The notes under the pieces are model-generated. The model was not told the DNA's origin. It did no database searches and saw nothing but the letters and a program-made list of their open reading frames with translations. A DNA stretch of 64,000 nt, taken from NCBI GenBank assembly GCA_040752025.1, contig JBFMFR010000014.1:47729-111728 (forward strand), read 5' to 3'. The stretch is from JBFMFR01 sp040752025 (GTDB lineage Bacteria; Chloroflexota; Anaerolineae; Anaerolineales; UBA4823). The position numbers and the translations under genes were made by a program. Positions 52,350 to 63,762 of this stretch are shown piece after piece (the first letter of the stretch is position 1; each line of letters starts with the position of its first letter).

Positions 52350-52401
52350 TTGATGAGAGCGCTCTCACGTTTATAATACATTAATTTTTGATGATTGTCA
52401 A
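52350..52401. promoter_or_regulatory. Overlapping divergent promoters sharing one LacI operator
   Basis: Minus strand (lacI): -35 TTGACA (52396-52401), 17-base spacer, -10 TATTAT (52373-52378). Plus strand (GH2/GH3): -35 TTGATG (52350-52355), 16-base spacer, -10 TATAAT (52372-52377). The two -10 elements occupy almost the same bases. The palindrome TGAGAGCGCTCTCA (52354-52367) lies in the plus spacer and at the minus transcription start, so one bound repressor could shut off both. Confidence 0.75.
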
Positions 52402-52531
52402 GTACGAATCGAAAAACCACCCTTATAATTACCAGCCTCAATTCGATTCTTCCAGATCAGTACTAAAGCTGATAAAATTCGCTTCAGTGTAAAATGTCTC
52501 CGTAAATTCCAATATAATCCAAGGAATCCAT

Positions 52532-55015
52532 ATGAGAATTCAATCTTTGACAGGTGCCTGGCAGTTCCGCCAGGCGGGCACGCAAGAATGGCTGCCTGCC
52601 AGTGTCCCTGGCGGGGTGCATACCGATTTGTTGGCGCTGGGCCGCATCCCCGACCCGTTTGTGGGCGACAACGAAAAGCGCCTCCAGTGGGTCGCCGAGG
52701 CAGACTGGGAGTATCGCTGTCAGTTTTCCGCCGCGTCCGAACTGCTTCAACAGCCGCAAATCTGGCTGGTTTGTGATGGCCTGGATACGCTTGCCACGCT
52801 CAGCCTGAATGGGCGCCAGCTTGGCCAGGCTGCCAATATGTTCCGGCAGTATCGCTGGGATGTAAAGCCGCTGCTCGAGGCCGGCGAGAATGACTTGCGC
52901 ATTACCTTTGCTTCTCCCGTGCGTTTCGCCGCTGCCCAGCAGGCTATCCGTCCCATGATGGGCGTTTCGCAGGCCATCCCAGGCGGTCCCCACCTGCGCA
53001 AATCCCCCTGCCAGTTCGGCTGGGATTGGGGTCCCCAGCTTCCACCCGTGGGCATCTGGAAGGATATCCGCCTGGAAGCATATGGCGCCGCGCGCCTGGG
53101 GGAAGTCCATTTGCGCCAGATGCACGCTGGCGGCCAGGTGAAGGTCGAGGCGCGGGTAGAGGTAGAAGGCGCTGGGGCAGGGCTGCAGGCGTTCATGCAG
53201 GTCACAGCCCCAGATGGCCGCCTTTTTGTCGCCAGCCGGGAACTGGCTGCGGAGAACGGAACCGGACTCGCGGTCGGGATCGAAGACCCGCAGTTATGGT
53301 GGCCGAACGGCCTGGGAGCGCAGCCGCTCTATCAAGTCCGGGTCGAGCTGCGGCAGGCGGATTCCGTCCTGGATGGCAAGGATTTTCAACTCGGCCTGCG
53401 CACCTTAGAACTGCGCCAGCAGCCCGATGAGTGGGGGCGTTCCTTCACCTTCGTTGTCAACGGCCAGCCGTTCTTTGCCAAAGGCTCCAACTGGATCCCG
53501 GCGGATTCTTTCCCCACGCGTATTTCCGATGCCTATCTGGAGGGGTTGATCCGTTCCGCTGCGCACACTCACCAGAACATGCTGCGTGTCTGGGGCGGCG
53601 GCCTCTACGAGGAAGAACGTTTTTACGATCTTTGCGACCGCTATGGCATCCTCGTCTGGCAGGAGTTCATTTTCTCGTGCAGCATTTACCCATTGGATGA
53701 CCCTGGCTTTCTCGAGAACGTGCGCATCGAGGTGGTCGAGAATATCCGCCGCCTGCGGCATCGCGCCAGCCTGGCTTTGTGGTGTGGCAATAACGAAATG
53801 GAATGGGGTTGGGTCGATTGGGGCTGGGGCAAAAGCCCGGATTTGAAGAATCTGCGCGCCGCTTACGACCACTTCTTCCATCACACCCTGCCGGATTGGT
53901 GCGCGGCTGAGGACCCTGACCACGCCTATTGGCCCAGCTCGCCTTCCTCGAATACGCCCTTCGAAAATCCCAACGGCCAGGTTCAGGGCGACGCCCATTA
54001 CTGGGACGTGTGGCACGGGCGCAAGCCCTTCACCGCCTATCGCAGCCAGTACCCGCGCTTCATGAGCGAATTCGGCTTCCAGGCTTTGCCGCCGCTGGCC
54101 ACCATCCGCACCTACGCCGGGCCGGCCGACTGGAACATGACCTCTTACATCATGGAGCAGCATCAGAAGAACGCCAGCGGCAACGCCTTGATGGTCGCAC
54201 AGATGCTCGACACCTTCTGTATGCCCAAAGATTTCGATTCGCTGGTGTACCTGAGCCTGGTGCTGCAGGCAGAGGGCATCCGGTATGGCGTGGAACACTG
54301 GCGGCGCTACCCTCAGCGCGTCTCTGGCACGCTCTACTGGCAGCTCAACGACTGTTGGCCGGTGGCCTCCTGGTCGAGCCTGGATTACTTCGGCCGCTGG
54401 AAGGCCCTGCATTACGCCGCCCGCCGTTTCTATGCCCCGCTGATGCTCTCCATCGAAGATGGGCCGGCCGAGCAGAACATTTACGTTACCAACGATTTAC
54501 GTGAGACCTGGGAAGGTTCGCTGCGCTGGTCCCTTGAAATGCTGGACGGCCAGGCGCTGGATGCCGGTGAAGAGCCGGTCAAAGCCGCACCGTTCGATGC
54601 GACGCCTGTGCGTCGCCTCGATTTTTCCAGCCGCCTGGATGATGACTTGCGCCGGAAACTGGTCTTCGTCGCCGAACTCTGGCAGGATGGCCACAGCCTG
54701 GCGAGGCAAACCGCCTTTTTCGTTCCCACCAAGCATCTTGCCCTGGCCGAGCCGCAAATATCGGCGCAGTTGCGCCTGGAGCAAGGCCAGGTGCACATCG
54801 AACTGGCCTCTCGCTCGCTGGCGCGCCTGGTGGAATGCACCTTGGAAGGCGCGGACGTTGTTCTCAGCGACAATTATTTCGACCTGCCTGCCGGTCGCAT
54901 AGTGGGCATTTCTGCGCCGCTGCCTGCTGGTTGGACTCTCTCCCAGGCGCAGGCGGCCTTCAAAGTCCGTTCGGTCTACGATTCGTACGAACATAGAACC
55001 GCGGCATCATTCTAA
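52532..55015 (+). CDS. Beta-mannosidase, glycoside hydrolase family 2
   Basis: An 827-residue cytoplasmic enzyme without signal peptide. The N-terminal jelly-roll begins SLTGAWQFRQAGTQEWLPAS with the family PGGVHTDLLALGRIPDPF motif. The barrel carries the acid/base Glu422 in WCGNNEMEWGW and the nucleophile Glu513 in RFMSEFGFQALP. GGGLYEEERFYDLCDRYGIL and SGTLYWQLNDCWPVASWSSL are further beta-mannosidase hallmarks. It removes terminal beta-D-mannose from manno-oligosaccharides or glycans. AAGGAATCCAT precedes ATG. It is followed 29 bases later by a GH3 gene and controlled by the divergent LacI, next to an Opp-type importer. Confidence 0.93.
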   Translation: MRIQSLTGAWQFRQAGTQEWLPASVPGGVHTDLLALGRIPDPFVGDNEKRLQWVAEADWEYRCQFSAASELLQQPQIWLVCDGLDTLATLSLNGRQLGQAANMFRQYRWDVKPLLEAGENDLRITFASPVRFAAAQQAIRPMMGVSQAIPGGPHLRKSPCQFGWDWGPQLPPVGIWKDIRLEAYGAARLGEVHLRQMHAGGQVKVEARVEVEGAGAGLQAFMQVTAPDGRLFVASRELAAENGTGLAVGIEDPQLWWPNGLGAQPLYQVRVELRQADSVLDGKDFQLGLRTLELRQQPDEWGRSFTFVVNGQPFFAKGSNWIPADSFPTRISDAYLEGLIRSAAHTHQNMLRVWGGGLYEEERFYDLCDRYGILVWQEFIFSCSIYPLDDPGFLENVRIEVVENIRRLRHRASLALWCGNNEMEWGWVDWGWGKSPDLKNLRAAYDHFFHHTLPDWCAAEDPDHAYWPSSPSSNTPFENPNGQVQGDAHYWDVWHGRKPFTAYRSQYPRFMSEFGFQALPPLATIRTYAGPADWNMTSYIMEQHQKNASGNALMVAQMLDTFCMPKDFDSLVYLSLVLQAEGIRYGVEHWRRYPQRVSGTLYWQLNDCWPVASWSSLDYFGRWKALHYAARRFYAPLMLSIEDGPAEQNIYVTNDLRETWEGSLRWSLEMLDGQALDAGEEPVKAAPFDATPVRRLDFSSRLDDDLRRKLVFVAELWQDGHSLARQTAFFVPTKHLALAEPQISAQLRLEQGQVHIELASRSLARLVECTLEGADVVLSDNYFDLPAGRIVGISAPLPAGWTLSQAQAAFKVRSVYDSYEHRTAASF

Positions 55016-55044
55016 CTTCACAATTTGTCTCAAAGGAGTTCGTA

Positions 55045-57336
55045 ATGTCTGAAAAAATCCAAGCCATTATTGCCAAAATGACGCTCGAAGAAAAAGCCGC
55101 TCTGTGCACCGGCGCCAGCCATTGGACGACAACGCCCGTAGAGCGCCTGGACGTGCCGGAAATGACCGTTTCCGATGGGCCGCACGGCGTCCGCCGCACT
55201 CCCGACGTCCACGCGTTGGTAACGGAAAGCCTGCCCGCCACCTGCTTTCCCACTGCCTCCTGCCTGGCTTCCACCTGGGATGTGGATTTGCTCCAAAAAA
55301 TGGGCGAGGCCCTGGCTGAGGAGTGTATTGCCCTGAACGTGGACGTTCTCCTCGGCCCTGGCGTCAACATGAAACGCTCCCCGCTGGGGGGCCGCAACTT
55401 CGAATATTTCTCCGAGGACCCCTACCTGGCCGGGGAGCTGGCCGCCAGCTTGATCAACGGCATCCAGGGCAAGGGCGTGGGCACTTCACTCAAGCATTAC
55501 GCTGCCAACAACCAGGAATATCAGCGCTTCAGCATCAGCGCGGAAGTCGACGAGCGTACCTTGCGCGAAATCTACCTGCCTGCTTTCGAGAAAGCGGTCA
55601 AACAGGCCAAACCCTGGACGGTCATGTGTTCGTACAACAAGCTCAATGGCGCCTTCGCCTCGGAGCACCACTACCTGTTGACCGAAATCCTCAAAGATGA
55701 ATGGGGCTTCGAAGGGCTGGTAGTTTCCGATTGGGGCGCAGTGCGCGATCGCGTCGCCGCCCTCAAGGCCGGCCTGGACTGGGAAATGCCCGGCCCGCAA
55801 GACCGCCGTGTCAAAGCCGTGGTAGACGCCGTGCGCTCCGGTGAGCTGGACGAGGCTATTCTCGATGAGGCCGTCCGCCGCATTTTGCGCATCGTCTTCA
55901 TGGCCCGACAAACCCCCAAAGGCGGCACATTCGATGTGGACGCGCATCACGAGCTGGCTCGCCAGATCGCTTCCGAGGGCATGGTGTTGCTCAAAAACAA
56001 TGGCCTCCTGCCGCTGAAAGACCCGCAGCACATTGCGCTGATCGGGCAGGCGGCAAAGACCGCCCATTTCCAGGGCGGCGGCAGCTCGCACATCAACCCC
56101 ACGCAGGTGGCTGTGCCGTTCAAAGAATTGCAGGCGCGCGCCGAAAACGCCGAGCTGACCTACGCCGAAGGCTACCCCAATGATAATTCCTTCCGCCAGG
56201 ACCTGATCGACCAGGCTGTCAGCCTGGCCCAACCGGCGGATGCCGCCATCCTTTACATCGCTCTGCCCACCTTCAAGGAATCCGAAGGCTACGACCGCGC
56301 CGACATCGACCTGACTGAGCAGCAGGTTGCCCTGATCCAGGCCGTCGCCAAAGCCCAACCCAACACGGTCGTGGTGCTGAACAACGGCGCCCCCGTCGCC
56401 ATGAGCGCCTGGATCGACGATGTTGCCGCCGTGCTTGAATCCTGGATGATGGGGCAGGCTGGCGGCGCTGCTATTGCAGATGTCTTGTTTGGCAGGGTCA
56501 ACCCGTGCGGCAAGCTGGCGGAAACTTTCCCGCTCAAGCTCGCCGACACGCCCGCCCATATCAATTGGCCCGGCGGCGCTGGCCAGGTGCACTATGGCGA
56601 GGGCCTGTTCATTGGCTATCGCTACTATGACGCCAGGCAAACGCCCGTGCTGTTCCCCTTCGGCTACGGTCTCAGCTACACCACGTTTGAATACAGCAAT
56701 CCGAAGGTTTCGGCCAGATCTTTCAAGGATGTCGAAGGCCTGACGGTTAGCGTGGAGGTCACCAATACCGGCAAAGTCGCCGGCAAGGAAATCGTCCAGG
56801 TCTATGTTCACGACCGAAAATCCGGCCTGGTGCGCCCCGAGAAAGAGCTGAAAGGCTTTGCCAAGGTCGAGCTCCAGCCGGGCGAGACTCGCTCCGTCTC
56901 CATCCCCCTCGATTTCCGCGCCTTTGCCTATTACCACCCGGAATACAGGCAGTGGATCACCGAAGATGGCGAGTTCGACATCCTCATCGCCGCTTCGGCA
57001 GCCGACATTCGCCACACTCTCAGCGTGACCCTCGCATCTACTCTGCATCTGCCCTGCATCCTCGATAAAGAATCCACCATCCGCGAGTGGATGGCTGACC
57101 CGCGTGGCAGAGCCGTGTTCGGGCCTTTCTATGCCCAGATCGAGGCCCAAAGCCGGGCAATGTTCGGCGGCGGCGATGAGCGTTATGGAAATGAAAGCGC
57201 CATCGGTATGGACATCATGGACATGATGAACGACATGCCCCTGGTCAGCGTGCTCATGTTCCAGCAAAGCGCCCTACCCATGCACCCTGAGGATATCGTG
57301 GCAGACCTGCTGAAGCAGGTTCACAGCATGGCCTGA
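55045..57336 (+). CDS. Glycoside hydrolase family 3 (beta-glucosidase type)
   Basis: A 763-residue cytoplasmic GH3 enzyme. MTVSDGPHGVRR and LLGPGVNMKRSPLGGRNFEY belong to the barrel, KHYAANNQEYQRFSISAEVD to the substrate loop, and the nucleophile is Asp229 in GLVVSDWGAV. The sandwich domain has MVLLKNNGLLPLKD and GGSSHINPTQ. A fibronectin III-like domain (VEVTNTGKVAGKEIVQVYVH) is followed by an extra C-terminal helical part rich in methionine (MDIMDMMNDMPLVSVLMF). CAAAGGAGTTCGTA precedes ATG. It is only distantly similar to the GH3 protein at 23291 (SDWG instead of SDYE). It likely completes breakdown of the same imported oligosaccharide as the beta-mannosidase. Confidence 0.93.
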   Translation: MSEKIQAIIAKMTLEEKAALCTGASHWTTTPVERLDVPEMTVSDGPHGVRRTPDVHALVTESLPATCFPTASCLASTWDVDLLQKMGEALAEECIALNVDVLLGPGVNMKRSPLGGRNFEYFSEDPYLAGELAASLINGIQGKGVGTSLKHYAANNQEYQRFSISAEVDERTLREIYLPAFEKAVKQAKPWTVMCSYNKLNGAFASEHHYLLTEILKDEWGFEGLVVSDWGAVRDRVAALKAGLDWEMPGPQDRRVKAVVDAVRSGELDEAILDEAVRRILRIVFMARQTPKGGTFDVDAHHELARQIASEGMVLLKNNGLLPLKDPQHIALIGQAAKTAHFQGGGSSHINPTQVAVPFKELQARAENAELTYAEGYPNDNSFRQDLIDQAVSLAQPADAAILYIALPTFKESEGYDRADIDLTEQQVALIQAVAKAQPNTVVVLNNGAPVAMSAWIDDVAAVLESWMMGQAGGAAIADVLFGRVNPCGKLAETFPLKLADTPAHINWPGGAGQVHYGEGLFIGYRYYDARQTPVLFPFGYGLSYTTFEYSNPKVSARSFKDVEGLTVSVEVTNTGKVAGKEIVQVYVHDRKSGLVRPEKELKGFAKVELQPGETRSVSIPLDFRAFAYYHPEYRQWITEDGEFDILIAASAADIRHTLSVTLASTLHLPCILDKESTIREWMADPRGRAVFGPFYAQIEAQSRAMFGGGDERYGNESAIGMDIMDMMNDMPLVSVLMFQQSALPMHPEDIVADLLKQVHSMA

Positions 57337-57396
57337 ATTCCAGCGTGGGTTTTGTCCAAAAAGGGTTATTTCAAGACAGGCAACCGCCACCCGTAG

Positions 57397-57449
57397 GGGC
57401 GAAGCAGTCCGCTCAACGCCACCTGTAGCGTCATGGACACGCTTCGCCC
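57397..57449 (+). repeat. Inverted repeat GGGCGAAGC...GCTTCGCCC after the GH3 gene
   Basis: GGGCGAAGC (57397-57405) and GCTTCGCCC (57441-57449) can pair around a 35-base loop, and TGCTTTTTGCG follows on the plus strand. It may act as terminator of the GH2-GH3 transcript. The GTAGGGGCGAAGC sequence is, to my knowledge, a common intergenic repeat in related genomes. Confidence 0.5.
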
Positions 57450-57497
57450 TGCTTTTTGCGCTCGCTGGGAAGCGATAAATCTTGGTGGCAGTTTTGA

Positions 57498-60200
57498 TCA
57501 CCGTACAGGAAGCGAATCGAGCAGCAGGTCAACGCGGATCATATCCTCTTCCTGGCGCTGAGTGAAATTGAACTTCAGGAACAGTTTTAGCATTTCGGCG
57601 TTATCTTCGAGCAAGTAAGCGTAAATCTGTTTGATCCCCCGGGCGCGCGCAATTTCCAGGATATAGCGGGTCATCACCGTGCCCAGCCCCTGTTTCTGCC
57701 ACGGATCACCGATAACGATGGCATACTCGGCGGTTTCGTTATAGGGATCGGCGATGAGCCTGACAACACCGGCCATTCTTTTCCTGCCACCTTCGGTCAG
57801 TTCAGCGATAATCGCGATCTCCCGGTCGTAATCGATCTGGGTGTAATGTGCGAGCATCTCATGGCTTTCTTTGACCGGTCCGAAAAAGCGGAAGCGCCTG
57901 GTTTCAGGAGAAAAAGTGCTGAACATTTCCTCGTGCATCGGCTCATCTTCCGGGCGGATTGGCCTGAGGTACACCGACCGGCCGCCTCGGATCAGCACGG
58001 CTCTCTTGTATTCCTTGGGGTACGGGCAGATCACCATATGCGAGAACGGTTTGACGATCTTTCCAGCCTCTTTTTCGTCCCGGATGAACTGTTCATCCAG
58101 GATGATCTTGGCATCCAGAACAATTCCGCCGTGTTCGTCAACCGCAAATGGGTTGATATCGATTTCGCTGATCTGAGGGAAATCCATGACCAGGTAAGCA
58201 AATTTATAGAGCAGAAATTGGATCGCGGCAACATCCACGGCTTTTGCATCTCGGTAGCCTTTGAGCAGCGTCGAAATTCTGGTTCCGTCGATGAGCTGCT
58301 GAGCCAGAGACATGTTCAAGGGTGGGATGCCGATGTTGGTGTCTTTGAAAACATCCACCGCCACGCCGCCCATACCGAAATAGATCACCGGCCCAAAAAT
58401 CGGATCCTTCTTCGACCCGATCAAGAGCTCGTAGCGTTTTTCGAGCATTTCCTCAACATACACGCCGAGTATGCGGGCATCCGGTGCGCTGCGTCTCACC
58501 GCATCCATGATCCTGTCATACGCCGGGTCGATTTCCTCCTCCGTCTGAATATCCGAGATGACTCCTCTAACATCCCTCTCATAGATAATATCCGGCGAAA
58601 CGATCTTCATGATCACCGGAAAGCCAATCTTATCGGCCAGCGCCCTGGCCTGCCGCGGATTCTGCACCAGCCCGCCTTTTGGAACCGGGATATCGTAGTT
58701 GCTCAGGATTTCCTTGACTTCCGGCGCGGTCAGAATGATCCTGCCAGACGCGGCGATATCGCCGATGATTTTCTTGTTTCTGCCAGTATTGGGAGTAAAT
58801 GCGTGCGGGATAGTTGCCGGGGTCTCAGCGAGCAGCCTCAAGTTGCGCTGATACTCAACCATATTCAGAAAAGACCTGACTGCATCTTCAGGTTTCTCAT
58901 ATGCTGGGATTTTCCCCTCCACCAGAATTCGCCGCCCATCTGCCACGTCATCTTCGCCCATAAACGAAGCGAGAAGGGTTTTATAGGAGTCCTTGGCGAT
59001 CTTGACCAGTTCCCTGGCTACGCCCGCCGCATGGGTCATTGCCTGGGGAGTCAGGAGCGCCAGTACGCCATCCACATCCGGGTCGCGTAAACAGGCTTTC
59101 ACCGCTGTGCTGTAGCGCTGTGGATCAGCATCTGCCAGCATGTCCACCGGGTTGGCATGGCTCCAGAAACGCGGCATACGCTCGTTCAAAGTATTCAGCG
59201 TTTCAGGGGACAGGTTTGCCAGAGTCCCCCCCTGGTCGATGAGCGCATCGGTGGCGATGACTCCCGGGCCGCCCGCATTGGTGACGATGGCCAACCGGTT
59301 TCCAGCAGGCCGCCTCTGCATCGCCAAATTCTTGCCACAATCGAACAGCTCGGCAATACTGCCCACGCGCAGCACCCCGGCGCGCTTGAAGATCGCGTCG
59401 AATACCTGGTTATTGCCCGTAATGCTGCCCGTGTGGTATAACGCCGCTTTGGCCCCTTCCTGGCTCCTGCCGACTTTGAGCACAATGATCGGCTTGGTGC
59501 GGGCAAAGCTTCTCGCCGCGCTCATGAAGCTGCGCGCCTGCTTCAGGGTCTCCATGTAGATCAGGATGGCTTTGGTATCCACATCGCTGCCGAAATAATC
59601 GATCAGATCGTGGAAACCGATATCCGCCATCTCCCCAACCGAGACGAAATAGGAAAAGCCGACGTGTTCCTTTACCGACCAGTCCAAAACGGCGCTGCAC
59701 AGCGCGCCGCTCTGAGAAATAAAGGCGATCCCGCCTTTGTGAGGCATTTTGCGTGAAAAGCTGGCGTTGAGGTTCAGCTTGGGGCGCAGAAAACCCAGGC
59801 AGTTGGGACCGAGCAGAGCCATGCCGCTGCCTTCAACGGTGTGTTTGATTTGTTCGATCAACTGGATGCCCTCTTCGCCTGCTTCGGAAAATCCTGCCGA
59901 GATAACCACCGCCGACAGGGCATGACTGTCGGCGCACTCCTGTACCATATCCGGAACCGTGCTGGCGCGTGTGGCAATCATCGCCAGATCGATCTGTTGA
60001 GGAACGGCGGCTATGCAGGGATACGACTGCATGCCCTGAACGTGCTCACGGTTAGGGTTCACCGGATAAACCTTACCCGAAAACCCGCTGGTGGTAAGGT
60101 TTTTGAACAGGGCATAGCCAACGCTGCCGGGGGTATCGGATGCGCCGATCACGGCAACGGATTTGGGGTTGAAGAGCGTATGCAGGCGCAGGTAGTTCAT
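57498..60200 (-). CDS. Protein lysine acetyltransferase with ADP-forming acyl-CoA synthetase-like module (Pat/PatZ type)
   Basis: A 900-residue three-part protein. Residues 1-470 are a CoA-binding and CoA-ligase module (NPKSVAVIGASDTPGSVGYA, LLGPNCLGFLRP, GGIAFISQSGALC, NAGGPGVIATDALID). Residues about 490-710 are an ATP-grasp domain (DIPVPKGGLVQNPRQARALA, GKIGFPVIMKI-like IGFPVIMKIVSPDI, EIDINPFAVDEHGGIVLDAK). Residues about 740-900 are a GNAT domain (YLRPIRPEDEPMHEEMFSTF, VIGDPWQKQGLGTVMTRYIL). Full-length PatZ proteins acetylate lysines such as that of acetyl-CoA synthetase. The phosphohistidine of active synthetases is not seen: YHTGSITGN matches the LxxHTGS region, so some ligase activity cannot be excluded. 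Confidence 0.9.
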   Translation of the reverse strand: MNYLRLHTLFNPKSVAVIGASDTPGSVGYALFKNLTTSGFSGKVYPVNPNREHVQGMQSYPCIAAVPQQIDLAMIATRASTVPDMVQECADSHALSAVVISAGFSEAGEEGIQLIEQIKHTVEGSGMALLGPNCLGFLRPKLNLNASFSRKMPHKGGIAFISQSGALCSAVLDWSVKEHVGFSYFVSVGEMADIGFHDLIDYFGSDVDTKAILIYMETLKQARSFMSAARSFARTKPIIVLKVGRSQEGAKAALYHTGSITGNNQVFDAIFKRAGVLRVGSIAELFDCGKNLAMQRRPAGNRLAIVTNAGGPGVIATDALIDQGGTLANLSPETLNTLNERMPRFWSHANPVDMLADADPQRYSTAVKACLRDPDVDGVLALLTPQAMTHAAGVARELVKIAKDSYKTLLASFMGEDDVADGRRILVEGKIPAYEKPEDAVRSFLNMVEYQRNLRLLAETPATIPHAFTPNTGRNKKIIGDIAASGRIILTAPEVKEILSNYDIPVPKGGLVQNPRQARALADKIGFPVIMKIVSPDIIYERDVRGVISDIQTEEEIDPAYDRIMDAVRRSAPDARILGVYVEEMLEKRYELLIGSKKDPIFGPVIYFGMGGVAVDVFKDTNIGIPPLNMSLAQQLIDGTRISTLLKGYRDAKAVDVAAIQFLLYKFAYLVMDFPQISEIDINPFAVDEHGGIVLDAKIILDEQFIRDEKEAGKIVKPFSHMVICPYPKEYKRAVLIRGGRSVYLRPIRPEDEPMHEEMFSTFSPETRRFRFFGPVKESHEMLAHYTQIDYDREIAIIAELTEGGRKRMAGVVRLIADPYNETAEYAIVIGDPWQKQGLGTVMTRYILEIARARGIKQIYAYLLEDNAEMLKLFLKFNFTQRQEEDMIRVDLLLDSLPVR

Positions 60201-60314
60201 GGTACGCGCGAGAAACGAGAAGAATTACACAATACTGGCGAAGAGAGCAGGGCGCTGAACATGATTCTACACCGGAATGGGCTGGATATGAGTAAATTCT
60301 CACCAGCAAAAACC

Positions 60315-60355
60315 TTGCCCAGGCCCAACCACGTGTTATAATCAATAATGATTAT
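60315..60355 (+). promoter_or_regulatory. perR promoter with Fur/PerR box over the -10
   Basis: -35 TTGCCC (60315-60320) and -10 TATAAT (60337-60342) are 16 bases apart. The palindrome ATAATCA-ATAA-TGATTAT (60338-60355) overlaps the -10 and resembles the Fur/PerR box (TTATAATNATTATAA type). Autoregulation of the downstream regulator is the simplest reading. Confidence 0.65.
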
Positions 60356-60385
60356 TTATGAGGAATAATTATCGAAAGGAGATCC

Positions 60386-60823
60386 ATGAACGATCCTGAA
60401 GCCCGTTTCAATCAATTGATTACCGCATTAAAAGAGCGCGATTTCCGGCTAACCCCCCAGCGCGTTGAGTTAGTGCGCTTGATTGCCGTCAGTGAGGGGC
60501 ATCCCAGCGCCAGCCAGCTCTACACAAAAATCAAGCGCTCGTTTCCAACCATCAGCCAGGCCACCGTTTACAAAACCCTGGCTTTGTTGAAAGAATTGGA
60601 CCAGGTGTATGAGATCGATTTGCGCAACGACAGCCATTACGATGGCAACCGTCCCGAACCGCATCCCCACTTGATCTGCATCCAATGTAATAAGATTATC
60701 GATGGCGAAGTATCTCTCGACCAGGAATCGCTCCGCAATCTGGAGCAGGCCTCCGGTTTCAAGATCCTCCGTCCACAAATCGCCCTTTATGGGCTCTGTC
60801 CGGATTGTAAAGACGCGCGTTAG
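60386..60823 (+). CDS. perR: Fur family transcriptional repressor, PerR-like
   Basis: A 145-residue metalloregulator. The winged helix (residues 15-90) contains RLTPQRVELVRLIAVSEGHP and TISQATVYKTLALLKELDQV. The dimerisation domain has the metal histidines in PHPHLICIQCNKIIDG and the structural zinc cysteines CIQC and CPDC. The position directly before a catalase-peroxidase gene, and the absence of an iron-uptake gene, favour PerR (peroxide sensing) over Fur. The ribosome site AAAGGAGATCC precedes ATG. A Fur-type box overlaps its own promoter. Confidence 0.88.
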   Translation: MNDPEARFNQLITALKERDFRLTPQRVELVRLIAVSEGHPSASQLYTKIKRSFPTISQATVYKTLALLKELDQVYEIDLRNDSHYDGNRPEPHPHLICIQCNKIIDGEVSLDQESLRNLEQASGFKILRPQIALYGLCPDCKDAR

Positions 60824-60832
60824 GATACACTT

Positions 60833-60921
60833 TCACACAGCTCATGGAGAAGCTACAGAGCTCACGGAGTTTTTTCGAAAAATCTTTGTGTTCTTGGTGT
60901 TCTTCGTGGTGAAAGATGAAA
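60833..60921. repeat. Low-complexity intergenic repeat (CACAGAG / GTGTTCTTxGTG type)
   Basis: Between perR and katG lie CACAGCTCATGGAGAAG, ACAGAGCTCACGGAG and then TTTGTGTTCTTGGTGTTCTT with CGTGGTGAAAG, a series of near-repeats of about 10-12 bases. Sequences of this kind are found between genes of many environmental bacteria, with no known function. I see no clear promoter or PerR box for katG inside it. Confidence 0.45.
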
Positions 60922-60994
60922 TCTGTCACAATCAATGAGCTCGCAGCAGTTCTGTTCACAAGTTCACACGATGAGATGAAAGGAGTGAAATCTT

Positions 60995-63166
<2,172 letters not shown>

Positions 63167-63210
63167 TCGCAGTACGCACGTCTGCGAAATCTTGTTTACC
63201 GCATAACGCA

Positions 63211-63235
63211 AAGGGCCGCTTCGGCGGCCCTTTTT
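63211..63235 (+). terminator. Rho-independent terminator of katG
   Basis: AAGGGCCGC (63211-63219), the stable tetraloop TTCG, GCGGCCCTT (63224-63232) and a TTTTT run form a textbook terminator, starting 44 bases past the katG stop. Confidence 0.92.
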
Positions 63236-63468
63236 GCTATCAGTGGTTAGCATGCAGCCGAATACTCTTTCGGCGCCTCGAACCCGTACGAGGCATCATC
63301 CCGTCAGTCCCATTTCGTTGATCCAGCTCCGCGAAGAATTGCGCGAAGCGCCAACTTCGTGTATGATTAAGCAAAGAAAACCTCGCTTGGCATCCAGAAA
63401 TCGAATTTTTGACAAAAATCTCTGGCCTCCCCGCTATATCCTTCCTTTTTCTGTCTATTGCCTACCGT

Positions 63469-63500
63469 ATCCCCCAAAGGGTTAAACCTCGGGGGATTTT
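63469..63500 (+). terminator. Possible second terminator hairpin
   Basis: ATCCCCC (63469-63475) pairs with GGGGGAT (63491-63497) around a 15-base loop, and TTTT follows. It could end transcripts escaping the katG terminator. Confidence 0.4.
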
Positions 63501-63740
63501 CCGTTTACCCCCTTGCTTTCCCTGAACATCTGTGCTAAAACTCAGGTAGACTTCCACCCACCGCCTCGAAATTCCCATTTGGAGAACCCCGCCCCCGCAC
63601 CTTACCAGCCTCATACACCTCGAGCTGCCTCCTCCCACCAGCCCAGGGTGCGATGCACGTGCCCTTCGTGCGTTGCACCTGTTCTTCACATGCCGCGCCC
63701 GTTCCTCATGCGCCGCTTTTCCCAAAATGCCGCACACACC

Positions 63741-63762
63741 GCACCTGGCAGGTGCAGCGTGC
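63741..63762. repeat. 22-bp dispersed repeat, copy 2 (contains CACCTGGCAGGTG)
   Basis: Identical over 22 bases to 17350-17371, in the same orientation and again in a gene-free gap. The flanks diverge immediately upstream and keep only a loose TCTCCT similarity downstream. Confidence 0.7.

Noticed and set aside
55486..57267. 593-codon open frame on the minus strand
   Set aside because: Antisense shadow of the GH3 gene at 55045-57336, which has all catalytic motifs and a ribosome site.
57846..59090. 414-codon open frame on the plus strand
   Set aside because: Antisense to the Pat-type acetyltransferase gene; no family signature.
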